Below are positions 8,721 to 17,588 of a stretch of DNA of 64,000 nt, piece after piece (within the stretch, counting starts at the first letter, position 1; each line of letters begins with the position of its first letter). The stretch is taken from assembly GCA_014240065.1 (NCBI GenBank), contig JAAZXR010000007.1, forward strand, positions 1-64,000, in the 5' to 3' direction. The notes beneath the pieces are model-generated. The model did not search any database and had not been told where the DNA came from. It saw only the letters and a program-made list of their open reading frames with translations. The translations under genes and the position numbers were made by a program. This stretch comes from Myxococcales bacterium. GTDB taxonomy: Bacteria > Myxococcota_A > Polyangia > Nannocystales > Nannocystaceae.

Positions 8721-9158
8721 ATGTCCTCACACTTTCAAAAGTTGGAGCGGATGTACCTCTCCGCGCCCATCAACGCGCGCCATGACGCGCTCACGATGAA
8801 GATCACGGAGGGGCGCGCGGAGGTCTCAGCCCGCGTCTCCCCCTCGTTGCACCACGCGGGGGGGACCGTCCACGGGAGCTATCTGTTCGAGCTCCTCGAC
8901 GACGCCGCCTTCTTCGCCGCGAGCTCGATCGTCGACGACGTCTTCATCGTCACGGCGTCTTTTTCCATTCAGTTCCTGCGTCGCGTGGAGGACGGGGTTG
9001 TCACCGCCACCGGCGCGCTCACGAAACGCTCGAGTTCAGTCTTATTCGCGGACGCGGCGCTCCTCGACGCGAGCGGCAAAGAGATCGCCAAGGGCAGCGG
9101 GGTCTTCGCCCGCTCCTCGGTCGCCCTCGCCGATGTCTCCTCTTACCTCGAGGCCTAG
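8721..9158 (+). CDS. PaaI-type hotdog-fold thioesterase
   Basis: 145 residues, the usual length of single-domain hotdog thioesterases. The motif HHAGGTVHGSYLFELLDDAA matches the PaaI signature HGG..a.l.D, in which the helix and the acidic residue form the acyl-CoA thioesterase site. The following ASFSIQFLRRVEDGVVTATG and the GKEIAKGSGVFAR strand are typical of the fold. It likely hydrolyses an acyl- or aryl-CoA in the cytoplasm. The ATG at 8721 is chosen because it is the first with hotdog-like sequence after it and has a -10 hexamer 8 bp upstream. A longer frame to 8643 has no support. Confidence 0.88.
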   Translation: MSSHFQKLERMYLSAPINARHDALTMKITEGRAEVSARVSPSLHHAGGTVHGSYLFELLDDAAFFAASSIVDDVFIVTASFSIQFLRRVEDGVVTATGALTKRSSSVLFADAALLDASGKEIAKGSGVFARSSVALADVSSYLEA

Positions 9159-9215
9159 GGCGCCGCCTCATCCCTGCTGAGAATCACCAAGCGATGGCTC
9201 CGCGGAACCTGCGGA

Positions 9216-12155
9216 CTATCGAAGCAGCTCCAGAATATCGTCGCGCGTGATGCCGCTCCCCGTCGCGGCGGCCTCCCCGAGCGCGGCCTCGGCCACCGCT
9301 CGCTTACGATCTTGCAGGCCCAAAATGCGCTCTTCGACGGTTTCGGAGGCGATAAGACGGTGTACGAGCACCGGTCGGTCTTGCCCGATACGATGCGCCC
9401 GATCTGCCGCCTGGTCTTCGACCGCAGGATTCCACCACGGGTCCAACAAAAACACGTGGTCGGCGGCTGTGAGGTTGAGGCCGGTGCCGCCCGCTTTGAG
9501 CGAGAGCAGCATCACCTCGGGTCCGCCCTCCGCCTGGAACTCATCGACGACGGCGCCGCGGTTCCTCGTGCTCCCGTCGAGGCGACAAAATCGCAGGCCA
9601 CGCGCGATGAGCGGGCCCTCGACGAGGTCGAGGAGCGACGTCCACTGCGAGAAGATCAGGGATCGGTGCCCCTCGGCCACGACTTGATCGAGGGTGTCCA
9701 TCAGCAGTCGCACCTTGGATGAATCCCCCGGCGCGTCCGCGTTGGCCCCGGGCAACAAGCCTCGATGACACGCGGCCTGCCGGAGCCGGAGCAGCGCCTC
9801 GAGCGCCTTGAGGACCCCTCCCCCCTGTCCGAGCATCTTCGCGACCTCTTCGTAGGTGGAGGCCCGGATCGCGTCGTACGCCCGCCGCTCTTCCTTGTCG
9901 AGCTCGCATCGCAGGACCACGTCGGTGCGTGGAGGGAGCTCTTTCGCGACGTCCTTTTTGAGCCGGCGCATCACGAAGGGTCGAATTTTTTCTCGGAGAC
10001 GATCGACCGCGGCTTGGTCACCCGCGGCGATGGTGCGCTCGTATCGGCGCTTGAACGACGAGCGACCTCCCAACAAACCGCGGTTTAGAAAGTGGAACTG
10101 ACTCCACAGCTCTTCTACCCGATTTTCAACGGGGGTCCCTGTGAGGGCGATCCGCGAGTTCGCCTCGAGCTCGAAGGCGGCCTGCGCGACCTTGCTTGAG
10201 GGGTTTTTGATGAATTGTGCCTCGTCGAGTACGACGAGATCCCAATGTACACTGGAGAGCGCGCTGAGGTCGTTCCTCAAGAGCGCGTAGCTCGTCAAGA
10301 CGATGTCCGCGGAGGAATCGAGCTTGCGGGTGCTCCCGTGGTAGCGGCACACCGTCAGCCCTGGACGGAAGCGACGCGCCTCGTCCTCCCAATTGCGCAA
10401 GACACTCGTGGGCGCCACGACGAGGGTCTTTCCATGCACCACGCACAGCGCCTGCAAGGTCTTGCCAAGCCCCATGTCATCGGCGAGCAGCGCGCCGAGC
10501 TTCGCGTCGCGGTGAAACGCCAACCAATCCACCCCGGCTCGCTGATAGGAGCGCAGCGTCGCGTCGAGATCGGTCGGATAGGAGAAACAGGGAGGCGTAC
10601 CTCCCGCGAGCAGCGCGCTCAGGCCAGCGAAGCTCGGCGGTGGAGGATGATCGAGGGCCTGGCACAGCCGCGCGACCTGGGGCGCGAGCGCCCGACTCGG
10701 CGGTCCAGAGCCATCGACAGCGCGAGCCTCTAACAAGTCGGCGACCAGGTGACCGTACTCTGCCATCCAGTCGCTGGGGATCTCTCCAAAGCCCCCCTCC
10801 AGCACCGGAGCGTATCCTTCGCCCCGCTCCCACGCGGCCACCACCTCGCTCGCGCTCGCGTTGAACTGCTGCCCGGACGAGGAACGAAACGAGAGCTGAA
10901 CATCCCCTCGGTCGTCGATATTGAGGGACGGCACCAAGGCCGTGACCCGCATAAAACTCTCGCCGTCGGCCGCGCCAACCCGCAGGTCCGGGTTGCTCGA
11001 GGCCTGCTCAAAGATGCGGATGGCCTCCGAAGGCCCGCGGACGTTTTCACCTTCGCTGAGCCCGTATTCTCGCTGAAGCAGGTCGAGCAGCGAGGCCTCG
11101 GCTCGCGGCGCTCTTTGTGGGACCGTCTCTTTGCCCAGCAGGATCATCCGTTGACGGGAGATTCGAGCCACCGGGGGCTCCCCGTACTCGATGTAGGCGT
11201 CGATCCGCACGCCGTCGCTCGTAGAGCTCCCCGAGAGTCTCAAGACCGGTCGAATGACGCCCTCAGACATGGCCGGGAGCCGAGCAGTCTCGATGGAGAT
11301 TGGAATCTCCGCGCGTCGGCACTCCGGGATGATCGCGCTGACGAGCGTAGGGAGCTCCCGCTGCGCAAACAGCCTCCCCCGCCGAAGCTCGTCAAACCGT
11401 GGACCCGTGAGCCCGTGATCGCGCAGCGGATGGAGCGTCTGCCCTCGCCGGATGACGCGATTTCCAAAGGCCTCACGCACGTCGTCTTCTTGTTCGATCC
11501 GCGCGACCACATCTCCCTTGTGATCGGTGATCCGGACCTTCAACCCGCAGGTCGGGGCTCCGATGGACATCGGGACACCGCGGAGGGTTAAGTCCTTGAC
11601 ATCACCGAGCAACCCGAACACCGCCGGCACCAAGCCCTCCGGGATGACCCCCCCAGAAAACCCGCCGAGCTGCTTCTCAAATTTTCGATCCGCGCGCTCC
11701 AGCGCATACTTCGGGATCCCGCGGACGCCCGGGAGCGCGGAGCGGAGCCCGCCCGACCCGAGGGGGATATCCGCCCCGCCACGAGAGATCACTCTTCGCA
11801 CGGCGAGCGCCCCCCGATGCTCTTCAAACCGATAGCCGACGTGACCGATCGCCGCAGCCCCGCGAGCGGCGCCTGACTCGTCGGTTCGAGCCGCGGACGG
11901 TGTGCCCAGTACGAGAGCCATCGCGGCGACGTGCTCGCACGCGTCGAATGTCGATCCACAGTTGCAGTCCCACTCCGCCTCATCTTGCGGGTAGACCACC
12001 ACCTCAAAGAGATTTCGACCGTCGAGGACAGTCCCCTCGATCTCCTCCTCGCCCCGCTCAATAATCGTGACAGCGCGGGTGTTCGCGAGTTTCTCTCCCC
12101 GCGCCCACAGCGCGGAGGGGCAACGCCGCTTGATCTGCTTGGCGGTGGTGGTCAT
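9216..12155 (-). CDS. SWIM zinc-finger SNF2-family DNA helicase
   Basis: 979 residues. The N-terminus has a SWIM zinc finger (DCNCGSTFDACEHVAA, pattern CxCx7CxH). The C-terminal half is a complete SNF2 ATPase: DDMGLGKT (Walker A), LDEAQ (Walker B, DEAQ form), GTPVENR, then helicase-C with FSQW, LKAGGTGLNLT and DRAHRIGQ. The family translocates on double-stranded DNA using ATP and remodels DNA-protein complexes; bacterial members are linked to RNA polymerase recycling and DNA repair. The middle ~350 residues are a poorly conserved beta-rich region common in SWIM/SNF2 fusions. It has a full promoter (TTGCCG, 17 bp, TATCCA) ending 8 bp before its ATG and stands alone on the minus strand. Confidence 0.93.
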   Translation of the reverse strand: MTTTAKQIKRRCPSALWARGEKLANTRAVTIIERGEEEIEGTVLDGRNLFEVVVYPQDEAEWDCNCGSTFDACEHVAAMALVLGTPSAARTDESGAARGAAAIGHVGYRFEEHRGALAVRRVISRGGADIPLGSGGLRSALPGVRGIPKYALERADRKFEKQLGGFSGGVIPEGLVPAVFGLLGDVKDLTLRGVPMSIGAPTCGLKVRITDHKGDVVARIEQEDDVREAFGNRVIRRGQTLHPLRDHGLTGPRFDELRRGRLFAQRELPTLVSAIIPECRRAEIPISIETARLPAMSEGVIRPVLRLSGSSTSDGVRIDAYIEYGEPPVARISRQRMILLGKETVPQRAPRAEASLLDLLQREYGLSEGENVRGPSEAIRIFEQASSNPDLRVGAADGESFMRVTALVPSLNIDDRGDVQLSFRSSSGQQFNASASEVVAAWERGEGYAPVLEGGFGEIPSDWMAEYGHLVADLLEARAVDGSGPPSRALAPQVARLCQALDHPPPPSFAGLSALLAGGTPPCFSYPTDLDATLRSYQRAGVDWLAFHRDAKLGALLADDMGLGKTLQALCVVHGKTLVVAPTSVLRNWEDEARRFRPGLTVCRYHGSTRKLDSSADIVLTSYALLRNDLSALSSVHWDLVVLDEAQFIKNPSSKVAQAAFELEANSRIALTGTPVENRVEELWSQFHFLNRGLLGGRSSFKRRYERTIAAGDQAAVDRLREKIRPFVMRRLKKDVAKELPPRTDVVLRCELDKEERRAYDAIRASTYEEVAKMLGQGGGVLKALEALLRLRQAACHRGLLPGANADAPGDSSKVRLLMDTLDQVVAEGHRSLIFSQWTSLLDLVEGPLIARGLRFCRLDGSTRNRGAVVDEFQAEGGPEVMLLSLKAGGTGLNLTAADHVFLLDPWWNPAVEDQAADRAHRIGQDRPVLVHRLIASETVEERILGLQDRKRAVAEAALGEAAATGSGITRDDILELLR

Positions 12156-12163
12156 CCACCCCG

Positions 12164-12192
12164 TGGATAGTCAATCGGGAGCGCCCCGGCAA
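12164..12192 (-). promoter_or_regulatory. Promoter of SNF2 helicase gene (leaderless type)
   Basis: On the minus strand: -35 TTGCCG (12187-12192), a 17-bp spacer, -10 TATCCA (12164-12169), then exactly 8 bp to the ATG at 12155. The spacing predicts a transcript starting at the start codon. Confidence 0.55.
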
Positions 12193-12197
12193 GTCCT

Positions 12198-12650
12198 TCA
12201 CGGCGAGGTCCGCAGACCGGCGATAAGCTCTTCAATATCGTCCATCTCGATAGGCTTGGACAAGAACACATCCGCGAGTCCACGCTCCAGCTTGGGCGAA
12301 AGTTCGGCGTACGACGACCCGGAGAACAGAACGCGCTTCACATGAGGGTAGTCCTGCCTCACCCGCCGAAGGATGAGGCCTCCGTTGGGACCGACCAAAT
12401 TGAAGTCAGCGATGATCGCGGTGAAGTTGGAATCATCGAGTTTTTTGAGGGCCTCACCGGCGCTCAGCGACACCTCCACCGACACGTCTTCATGGGCACC
12501 GAAGACCGACTTCAAGCTGGCGAGAGTCATCACATCATCATCGACGAGCAGCAGCCGAATACCTGTCGACTCGTCGCAGACCCGCGCCTCGTCGTTGCCC
12601 TCCGGTTCCGTCGCTCCCGCTCGTGCCAACTCGTCTGCTGTCCTACTCAC
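12198..12650 (-). CDS. Single-domain response regulator
   Basis: 150 residues from a GTG start. A ~30-residue acidic leader precedes one receiver domain: LLLVDDDV acidic pair, phospho-acceptor Asp in IIADFNLVGPNGG, Ser in LFSGSS and Lys in LSKPI. There is no output domain, as in CheY- and DivK-like relay proteins. It lies just upstream of the SNF2 gene on the same strand (42 bp), but that gene has its own promoter. No sensor kinase is nearby, so its partner is encoded elsewhere. Confidence 0.88.
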   Translation of the reverse strand: MSRTADELARAGATEPEGNDEARVCDESTGIRLLLVDDDVMTLASLKSVFGAHEDVSVEVSLSAGEALKKLDDSNFTAIIADFNLVGPNGGLILRRVRQDYPHVKRVLFSGSSYAELSPKLERGLADVFLSKPIEMDDIEELIAGLRTSP

Positions 12651-12746
12651 GTCGCGCCAACCTCATCACTCACCTACGGCCCGTTCAATGTGGGGTGATG
12701 TTCCTACGACCTGTCACCCACTGTCCCGACAAATCTAGCACAACGA

Positions 12747-12776
12747 ACGCGGCCACCTGGCATCATTTGGCCGCGT
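12747..12776. repeat. Perfect 9-bp inverted repeat upstream of the receiver gene
   Basis: ACGCGGCCA at 12747-12755 and TGGCCGCGT at 12768-12776 are perfect complements around a 12-base loop, about 100 bp upstream of the receiver gene start. No T-run follows on either side, so it is more likely an operator or a transcript hairpin than a terminator. Confidence 0.5.
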
Positions 12777-13005
12777 CGACGACATTGGATGATCTTTAAA
12801 CGTAATATTCAGGATTTTATCCCCTCATGCTGCATGAAAAACCTGATAGCCCTCGGTGTCGGTCGAGAAGCGCTCCCGTCGGATCCTCCGCGGCACGCGT
12901 GGTGAGAGGCGAGCGCGCCGCCCGCCGCGTACCTACTCGCCCGTCTCTGGCGCGGCTCATCTACACTGCGCGGTTTCCTGCCCTCCAGGGAGCACCCGTG
13001 ATAGG

Positions 13006-13111
13006 GAAACCGGCGAATAGAAACCGGCGAATAGAAACCGGCGAATAGAAACCGGCGAATAGAAACCGGCGAATAGAAACCGGCGAATAGAAACCGGCGA
13101 ATAGAAACCGG
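13006..13111. repeat. 14-bp minisatellite, seven perfect copies plus a partial
   Basis: The unit gaaaccggcgaata repeats head to tail without any base change from 13006 to 13103 and continues for 8 bases of an eighth copy. The absence of divergence between copies suggests recent expansion by slippage. It lies in noncoding DNA 350 bp downstream of the receiver gene's start and 430 bp past the dehydrogenase stop. There are no spacers, so it is not CRISPR. Confidence 0.95.
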
Positions 13112-13546
13112 GGCCGCTCCCGAGTCGCTCTGTACGGTCGGCAGCACACCCGTGAGATCTTCGATGCAAGGGCGGTGGAGAGTCCCCAGAACGCCGTTTC
13201 GATGGGTCGCGGTCGACGCCGATGCCAAGATCGACGAATATCGACGCTGCGAACCACGTAACGCTGACCGCACTGGAACGCGCGCGAAGCGAGGGCAATC
13301 GAAAGCACGGCGCCACCCTACGCAGCCAGCGCTTCACTCAGAGGCATCGACATTTATTTTGGTGCGCTGCCCGTGCCCATCACCGCCACCGCATCCCGAA
13401 CACATGGGTGCAGCGAAACAGATCGCGCGACCCTCACGGTGCTGCGGGACCATCGCGTTGAATTTCACCACCGCCGACCAGAAGATCCTCTGGTCATGTG
13501 TACGCCCACGCGCCAGCGAATTGCGGTGAGCCTACGCGCTCGCCAG

Positions 13547-14242
13547 TTATGCGCGCCCGTACACCGGGACAACCGCCCCGCGAGACACCTGATTGTCCGG
13601 CGAGGCCAAGAAACAGATCGTTCGCGCGACCTCGGGCGTCGTCGGCCAAGCGGAGGTGTCCGCGTCAGGCATCGCGCGCCGGTTCGCGGCCGTGTCCATG
13701 ATCGAGGGGACGACAGCGTTGACCCAGATCCTGTCCTGAGCGAGTTCTTCTGACAGTGACATGGTGAGCGCCAGCACCGCCGCTTTGGACGCCGCGTAGG
13801 CGGCCATGCCCGGCGTGGGGACTATCGCCGGGCGCGCCGCGATGTTCACGATCCGTCCGCCCTCCTCCGTCTCGCGGATACGACGATACGCCGCCTGACA
13901 TGACAAAAAGCAACTCAGGGCGTTGAGCCGCATCATCCGCACAAACTCGCCCGCGCTCGTCTCAGCCAAGGGTGCCATGGCGAACCCCCCGGCCAGATGC
14001 ACCGACGCCCAAAGTCTGGGAACCGAGGAATAAAACCGAGCGGCGCTCGATTCCTCCGTGAGATCCACTCCCTCCATGAGCTCCACCTCGTCGCACATCG
14101 AGAAGCGCTCAAGCTCCCGGGCGTTGAACACTGGAACGTGCACCGACGCCCCCGCGTCCACAAGCTGCCGCACCACCGCAGACCCAAGGGCGCCCGTGCC
14201 CCCCGTCACCACCACGTGTTTGCCCTGGAAGATTCCCGCCAT
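13547..14242 (-). CDS. Short-chain dehydrogenase/reductase lacking the catalytic serine
   Basis: 231 residues with the classical SDR fold: cofactor motif TGGTGALG near the N-terminus, HLAGG in place of NNAG, and YAASK with the catalytic Tyr and Lys. The residue 13 positions before the Tyr, normally Ser, is Ala (NIAARPAIVPTPGMAAYAASK region). The C-terminus FLASPDNQVSRGAVVPVYG is typical of SDRs. The TGGxxxxG form without a downstream basic residue fits NAD(H) binding, but this is weak. With Ser replaced the enzyme may be inactive or use a different proton relay. A TATAAC hexamer lies 5 bp upstream of the ATG. It is transcribed alone; the substrate is unknown. Confidence 0.85.
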   Translation of the reverse strand: MAGIFQGKHVVVTGGTGALGSAVVRQLVDAGASVHVPVFNARELERFSMCDEVELMEGVDLTEESSAARFYSSVPRLWASVHLAGGFAMAPLAETSAGEFVRMMRLNALSCFLSCQAAYRRIRETEEGGRIVNIAARPAIVPTPGMAAYAASKAAVLALTMSLSEELAQDRIWVNAVVPSIMDTAANRRAMPDADTSAWPTTPEVARTICFLASPDNQVSRGAVVPVYGRA

Positions 14243-14400
14243 GCCGCGTTATAGCCCATGATCTCGCGCTTCCCGTGAGGGCGAGGCTCCCTCCTCCCAA
14301 CCCTCGCGAGATCCGCGTCAGCCAGATCCCTCGCAGGAGTACCGACAAACGAGGTATTCGACCGTCTGGTCGCCACCCCCGTGTTGTCGCCGATGCATCG

Positions 14401-14409
14401 TGCTACGTT
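14401..14409 (+). promoter_or_regulatory. Extended -10 element of kinase gene
   Basis: TGCTACGTT, hexamer TACGTT at 14404-14409, ends 8 bp before the ATG at 14418, the same geometry as for the thioesterase gene. A TTGTCG at 14384-14389 is too close to be a normal -35. Confidence 0.45.
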
Positions 14410-14417
14410 CGGAGCCG

Positions 14418-15365
14418 ATGCCTGGCTCTCCTGAGAACTCTGCGACCCGCTCATTCACGTCTCCGCGGATGGGGCGCTTCGAGGTGGTGCGAGAGATCGG
14501 TCAAGGTGGCATGGCCACGGTATATGAGGCCGTAGACCCCAACCTTGGGCGGCACGTCGCGCTGAAGCTCGTGCGCGCTGACAAGCGCGACGACAGCTAC
14601 GAACAAGAGCGACTGATCCGAGAGGCGAAGGCCATCGCGGACATCGAGCATCCCAACGTCATCACAGTCTACGAGGTGGGACGCTGCGCCGAAGGGGTGT
14701 TCATCGCCATGGAGTACGTGCGAGGCCCTACGCTGAGGACATGGATGCGCGCGACGCCTCGTCCATGGGGGGAGGTCACGCGCATGCTCCTGAAGATCGG
14801 CCAAGGACTGGCGGCCGCCCACAGCCGAGGAATCACCCACGGCGATTTCAAACCCGCGAACGTCATCATCGGCGCTGACGAGCGCCCCCGCGTTCTCGAC
14901 TTCGGGCTCGCACACGGGGGTGGCGCCAAAGCCTCCCGACACTGCGCTTCCGGGAACTCTGCGTCGAACCATATGAAAATAGATGTCGAGCAGAGCATCA
15001 CCCAAACCACCAGCCTCGACGCCGATGAGAGCGAGACGCTCCTGTTCGCGGGGACCCCGGCGTACATGGCTCCAGAGCAACACAAGGGCGAGAACCCCGA
15101 CCAGCGCTCCGATCAGTTCAGCTTCGCGACCGTCATGTGGGAGGCGCTCTACCGCCAGCGGCCGTTCCTCGGCCGCAACCCGTTCGTCGTTTCCCAGGCG
15201 ATCATCGATGACCGACAGACGCCGCCGCCCGCGTCACGCGTGCCCCAATGGCTCCACCGGATCGTGGACCAAGGGATCGCAAACAAGCCCGCGGACCGCC
15301 ATCACTCCATTCCCTCGATGTTGGCGGCGATCGTCTTCGCCTCCCGCGTCATGCACGGCTACTGA
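14418..15365 (+). CDS. Ser/Thr protein kinase (HGDFKP, non-RD type)
   Basis: 315 residues, almost entirely a Hanks-type kinase domain. It has the Gly-rich loop (IGQGGMATVYEA), the ATP-binding Lys in VALKLV, the catalytic loop HGDFKPANV, the DFG in LDFGLA, and the APE-like MAPEQ. In the catalytic loop the usual Arg of HRD is Gly, which makes it a non-RD kinase that does not depend on activation-loop phosphorylation in the usual way. An inserted segment after DFG (about residues 170-205) is rich in Ser and Thr. There is no membrane segment or sensor domain, so it acts in the cytoplasm, probably recruited by a partner. It converges on another kinase gene 81 bp downstream. The ATG at 14418 has a -10 element 8 bp upstream. 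Confidence 0.92.
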   Translation: MPGSPENSATRSFTSPRMGRFEVVREIGQGGMATVYEAVDPNLGRHVALKLVRADKRDDSYEQERLIREAKAIADIEHPNVITVYEVGRCAEGVFIAMEYVRGPTLRTWMRATPRPWGEVTRMLLKIGQGLAAAHSRGITHGDFKPANVIIGADERPRVLDFGLAHGGGAKASRHCASGNSASNHMKIDVEQSITQTTSLDADESETLLFAGTPAYMAPEQHKGENPDQRSDQFSFATVMWEALYRQRPFLGRNPFVVSQAIIDDRQTPPPASRVPQWLHRIVDQGIANKPADRHHSIPSMLAAIVFASRVMHGY

Positions 15366-15446
15366 AGCCGTCCCGCCGGGCCGCGGAGACGCCCACGCCG
15401 GGTCGGCGGGGCCCTGCCCTCCATCCGCTCCTGCGACCGCACGCGA

Positions 15447-16364
15447 TCAGCTGATCGCCATGAGCGCAGCCTGCATCGCCTCCGCGGTCTGGAAGCGATC
15501 CTCCGGCGCCTTGGCCACGCAGGAGGCGAAGAACGCGTCCAGCGCCTGCGCGCGAGCGGGCGGCATGTCTGTTCCGAGGTAGGGGCTCAACGCCGGCATC
15601 GCGCGCTCGCGCTGGGCCCGCAACGCCTCGCGCGGATGAACCTGAAACAGATCCTCGAGCGGGTGTCGGCCCCCGGTCATCACCTCAAAAAATGTCATCC
15701 CCAGCGCATAGATGTCGGCGCGGGTGTCGAGGTAGTTCCCGGGAATCGTCTGCTCCGGTGGCATGTAGAACGCGTCTCCCAAGACCCGACTCGCGTCGAT
15801 CGGTCCCGTGTCTGACAGATCTCTGCACACGCCAAAATCGAGGAGCTTCACGAGCTTTAGCACCGGGTCATAGGCGTCGGTCGACACGAAGATATTTCCG
15901 GGCTTAATGTCGCAGTGCACGATCTTCCTGCGGTGCACGTGCGCGAGCGCGTCGAGGGTCTGCTTGAAAATCTCCTGGCCCACGTGCAACGCGAGCGGCC
16001 GACCGGACTGTGCGATCCCCTCAAGATCGGTCCCCTCAAGATAGTCCATCGCGAACCAGAACAGCCCGTGCTCCTTGGTCGTGCCCACCTCCAGCGCGCG
16101 GATCAAGTTTGGATGTCCGAAGGTGCCACACAGGCGCGCCTCTTGCCGGAAGCGCCGCCGCTCGCCTTCAGGCACATCCATCTTCATCATCTTCAACGCC
16201 GCGTAGCGATTCATGATGGGATCGAAGACCTTGTAGACCTTGCCCATGCCCCCTTCGCCAAGCCGCTCCACGATCTTGTACTGCTTGCTTTGGGTGATGA
16301 CTGTCCCCGCCGGAAGATCATCCGCGCGCGTACTTTCCTCACCGATCAGGGGAGCTTGGGTCAC
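15447..16364 (-). CDS. Ser/Thr protein kinase (HCDIKP type)
   Basis: 305 residues from a GTG start. A Hanks-type kinase domain fills the protein: Gly-rich loop LGEGGMGKVYKV, Lys in ALKMMK, catalytic loop HCDIKPGNI, DFG in LLDFGVC, and PPEQ in place of APE. The HRD Arg is Cys, so this is also a non-RD kinase, unlike its convergent neighbour only in detail. There is no transmembrane segment. The N-terminal ~25 residues before the kinase domain are acidic and may bind a partner. TAGACT lies 5 bp upstream of the start on the minus strand. A GC-rich inverted repeat (15372-15378 with 15404-15410) sits between the two convergent kinase genes and may help end both transcripts. Confidence 0.92.
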   Translation of the reverse strand: MTQAPLIGEESTRADDLPAGTVITQSKQYKIVERLGEGGMGKVYKVFDPIMNRYAALKMMKMDVPEGERRRFRQEARLCGTFGHPNLIRALEVGTTKEHGLFWFAMDYLEGTDLEGIAQSGRPLALHVGQEIFKQTLDALAHVHRRKIVHCDIKPGNIFVSTDAYDPVLKLVKLLDFGVCRDLSDTGPIDASRVLGDAFYMPPEQTIPGNYLDTRADIYALGMTFFEVMTGGRHPLEDLFQVHPREALRAQRERAMPALSPYLGTDMPPARAQALDAFFASCVAKAPEDRFQTAEAMQAALMAIS

Positions 16365-16534
16365 GTCTCAGTCTATCCAACCGCGCGGCCGTGTCGGGGA
16401 TCTCTTTGACGGGAGGGCCCGCCACCCCCGGATTACTGCGCAAATGACGCGCCGACTACGCGCGCGCCGTCGCTGCGCGGCGGTTCCATCCGGGCCCCAA
16501 ACGACGACGCTCATCCGCGCCGAGATCCTCGCGT

Positions 16535-17536
16535 TCATTCGCCATCATCGACGCCGATCGCTCCGCGATCTGCGGCCTGTAAACCCTGTTCGCCAAGCTC
16601 CGCCGAGGCCGTCGAGACCTCCGAATTCTCTTCACCTTCCGGAGCGCCGACGCGCTCCACCGCGCCCGTCTCGGAATGCACAGTCCACCGGCTCCCGTCC
16701 ACCCCGAGCACTTCGAACTCCGTCGCGAACACCCCCCGCGACACCAAACGAGTCACGGTCAAGGTGGTCGGCTGAGGCCTGCGCACCTCCATGACCTCTC
16801 GCGTCCACATGGACGGCTCGTGATGCACGGTGAGGCCCAACGACTCCGCGGGGCGTCGGCGGGCGCGGTCGGCGATCAACACGTCAAGGTCTGGCGCTTG
16901 GTCGTCTTGGCTGAGCATGTAGACCCTCGTCATGTCTTTGATGCCGTCCTCGCGATCATCCGCCACCTCAGGATACGCGAACATGCGCCAGCGCCCACCG
17001 CTGTACTCCGCGCGCGCCGCGGACGTCGCCAAGATGATCGCCTCGATCTCCCGCGCCTCAGGACTCTTGGCCTCCACCATCACGTCAAACTGCTCAAGCT
17101 CCAAGACGCGATCCGGTCGCAGCAACACTGGAACCACGATCCACTTGTGGCTGCGCTCTGGCGACAAATCAACCTCCTCGATGTCGCGCTGCCGCCACCG
17201 ATAAATTGTTAACTGACCCGAGTGGTACCCTGGATCCGCGGTGGCGATGGGCAGCAGCGTGGACACACTCGTCTTCGCCATCCGACTGACCCCTCGAGAC
17301 ATCGCCACGCGATACACCCGATCCCGCCAATGGAGATCGACCCCACGCGCCGTCGACAGGGCGAGGTTGTCGCCATCGTCCACGTCGAGAGGGTCGTGGC
17401 TGAAGCTCTCACTCGACGCGGACGCGTAGCCTGGGTTGCCAGGCAGCCCCGGCGCGGACGTCCCCCCCTGCTTGTCACACGCTCCGAACGCCGCCATCGC
17501 GCTCAACAACAACAGGGTCGATTTTATCCGCGCCAT
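16535..17536 (-). CDS. Hypothetical lipoprotein
   Basis: 333 residues. The leader MARIKSTLLLLSAMAAFGAC ends in a good lipobox, so the protein is a membrane-anchored lipoprotein; a GTG at 17542 would add two residues. The mature region starts with a flexible Gly/Ser/Pro stretch, then a mixed alpha/beta domain without a recognised family (features: VDLHWRDRVYRVAMSRG, ERSHKWIVVPVLLRPDRVL, WTVHSETGAVERV). The C-terminus is acidic. No catalytic motif is visible. It lies 46 bp downstream of the C45-like gene on the same strand and both proteins are predicted to be exported lipoproteins, so they may form an operon. Confidence 0.7.
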   Translation of the reverse strand: MARIKSTLLLLSAMAAFGACDKQGGTSAPGLPGNPGYASASSESFSHDPLDVDDGDNLALSTARGVDLHWRDRVYRVAMSRGVSRMAKTSVSTLLPIATADPGYHSGQLTIYRWRQRDIEEVDLSPERSHKWIVVPVLLRPDRVLELEQFDVMVEAKSPEAREIEAIILATSAARAEYSGGRWRMFAYPEVADDREDGIKDMTRVYMLSQDDQAPDLDVLIADRARRRPAESLGLTVHHEPSMWTREVMEVRRPQPTTLTVTRLVSRGVFATEFEVLGVDGSRWTVHSETGAVERVGAPEGEENSEVSTASAELGEQGLQAADRGAIGVDDGE

Positions 17537-17588
17537 GGACACACCATAACAGGTCGTTCACCGGTTGCTCCGCGCAAAAACACCTCCG

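Larger units (their letters stand above)
12651..13546. other. 900-bp noncoding stretch holding an inverted repeat and a minisatellite
   Basis: No supportable gene is present. Frames that cross the minisatellite on the minus strand stay open only because the 14-bp unit contains no stop on that strand. Besides the inverted repeat at 12747-12776 and the tandem repeat at 13006-13111, there is a small hairpin (GACCAG/CTGGTC, 13476-13495) just downstream of the short-chain dehydrogenase stop. The section 12790-12850 is AT-richer than its surroundings. Confidence 0.6.

Noticed and set aside
13006-13111. CRISPR array
   Set aside because: The 14-bp units are directly adjacent without spacers.
12809-13337. 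Minus-strand frames with FYSPVSIRRFLFAG repeats
   Set aside because: All three minus frames are open across the minisatellite because its unit lacks stops, so openness says nothing about coding. No ribosome site or domain was seen.
13476-13495. Terminator after the short-chain dehydrogenase gene
   Set aside because: The GACCAG/CTGGTC stem is only 6 bp and no T-run follows on the minus strand.
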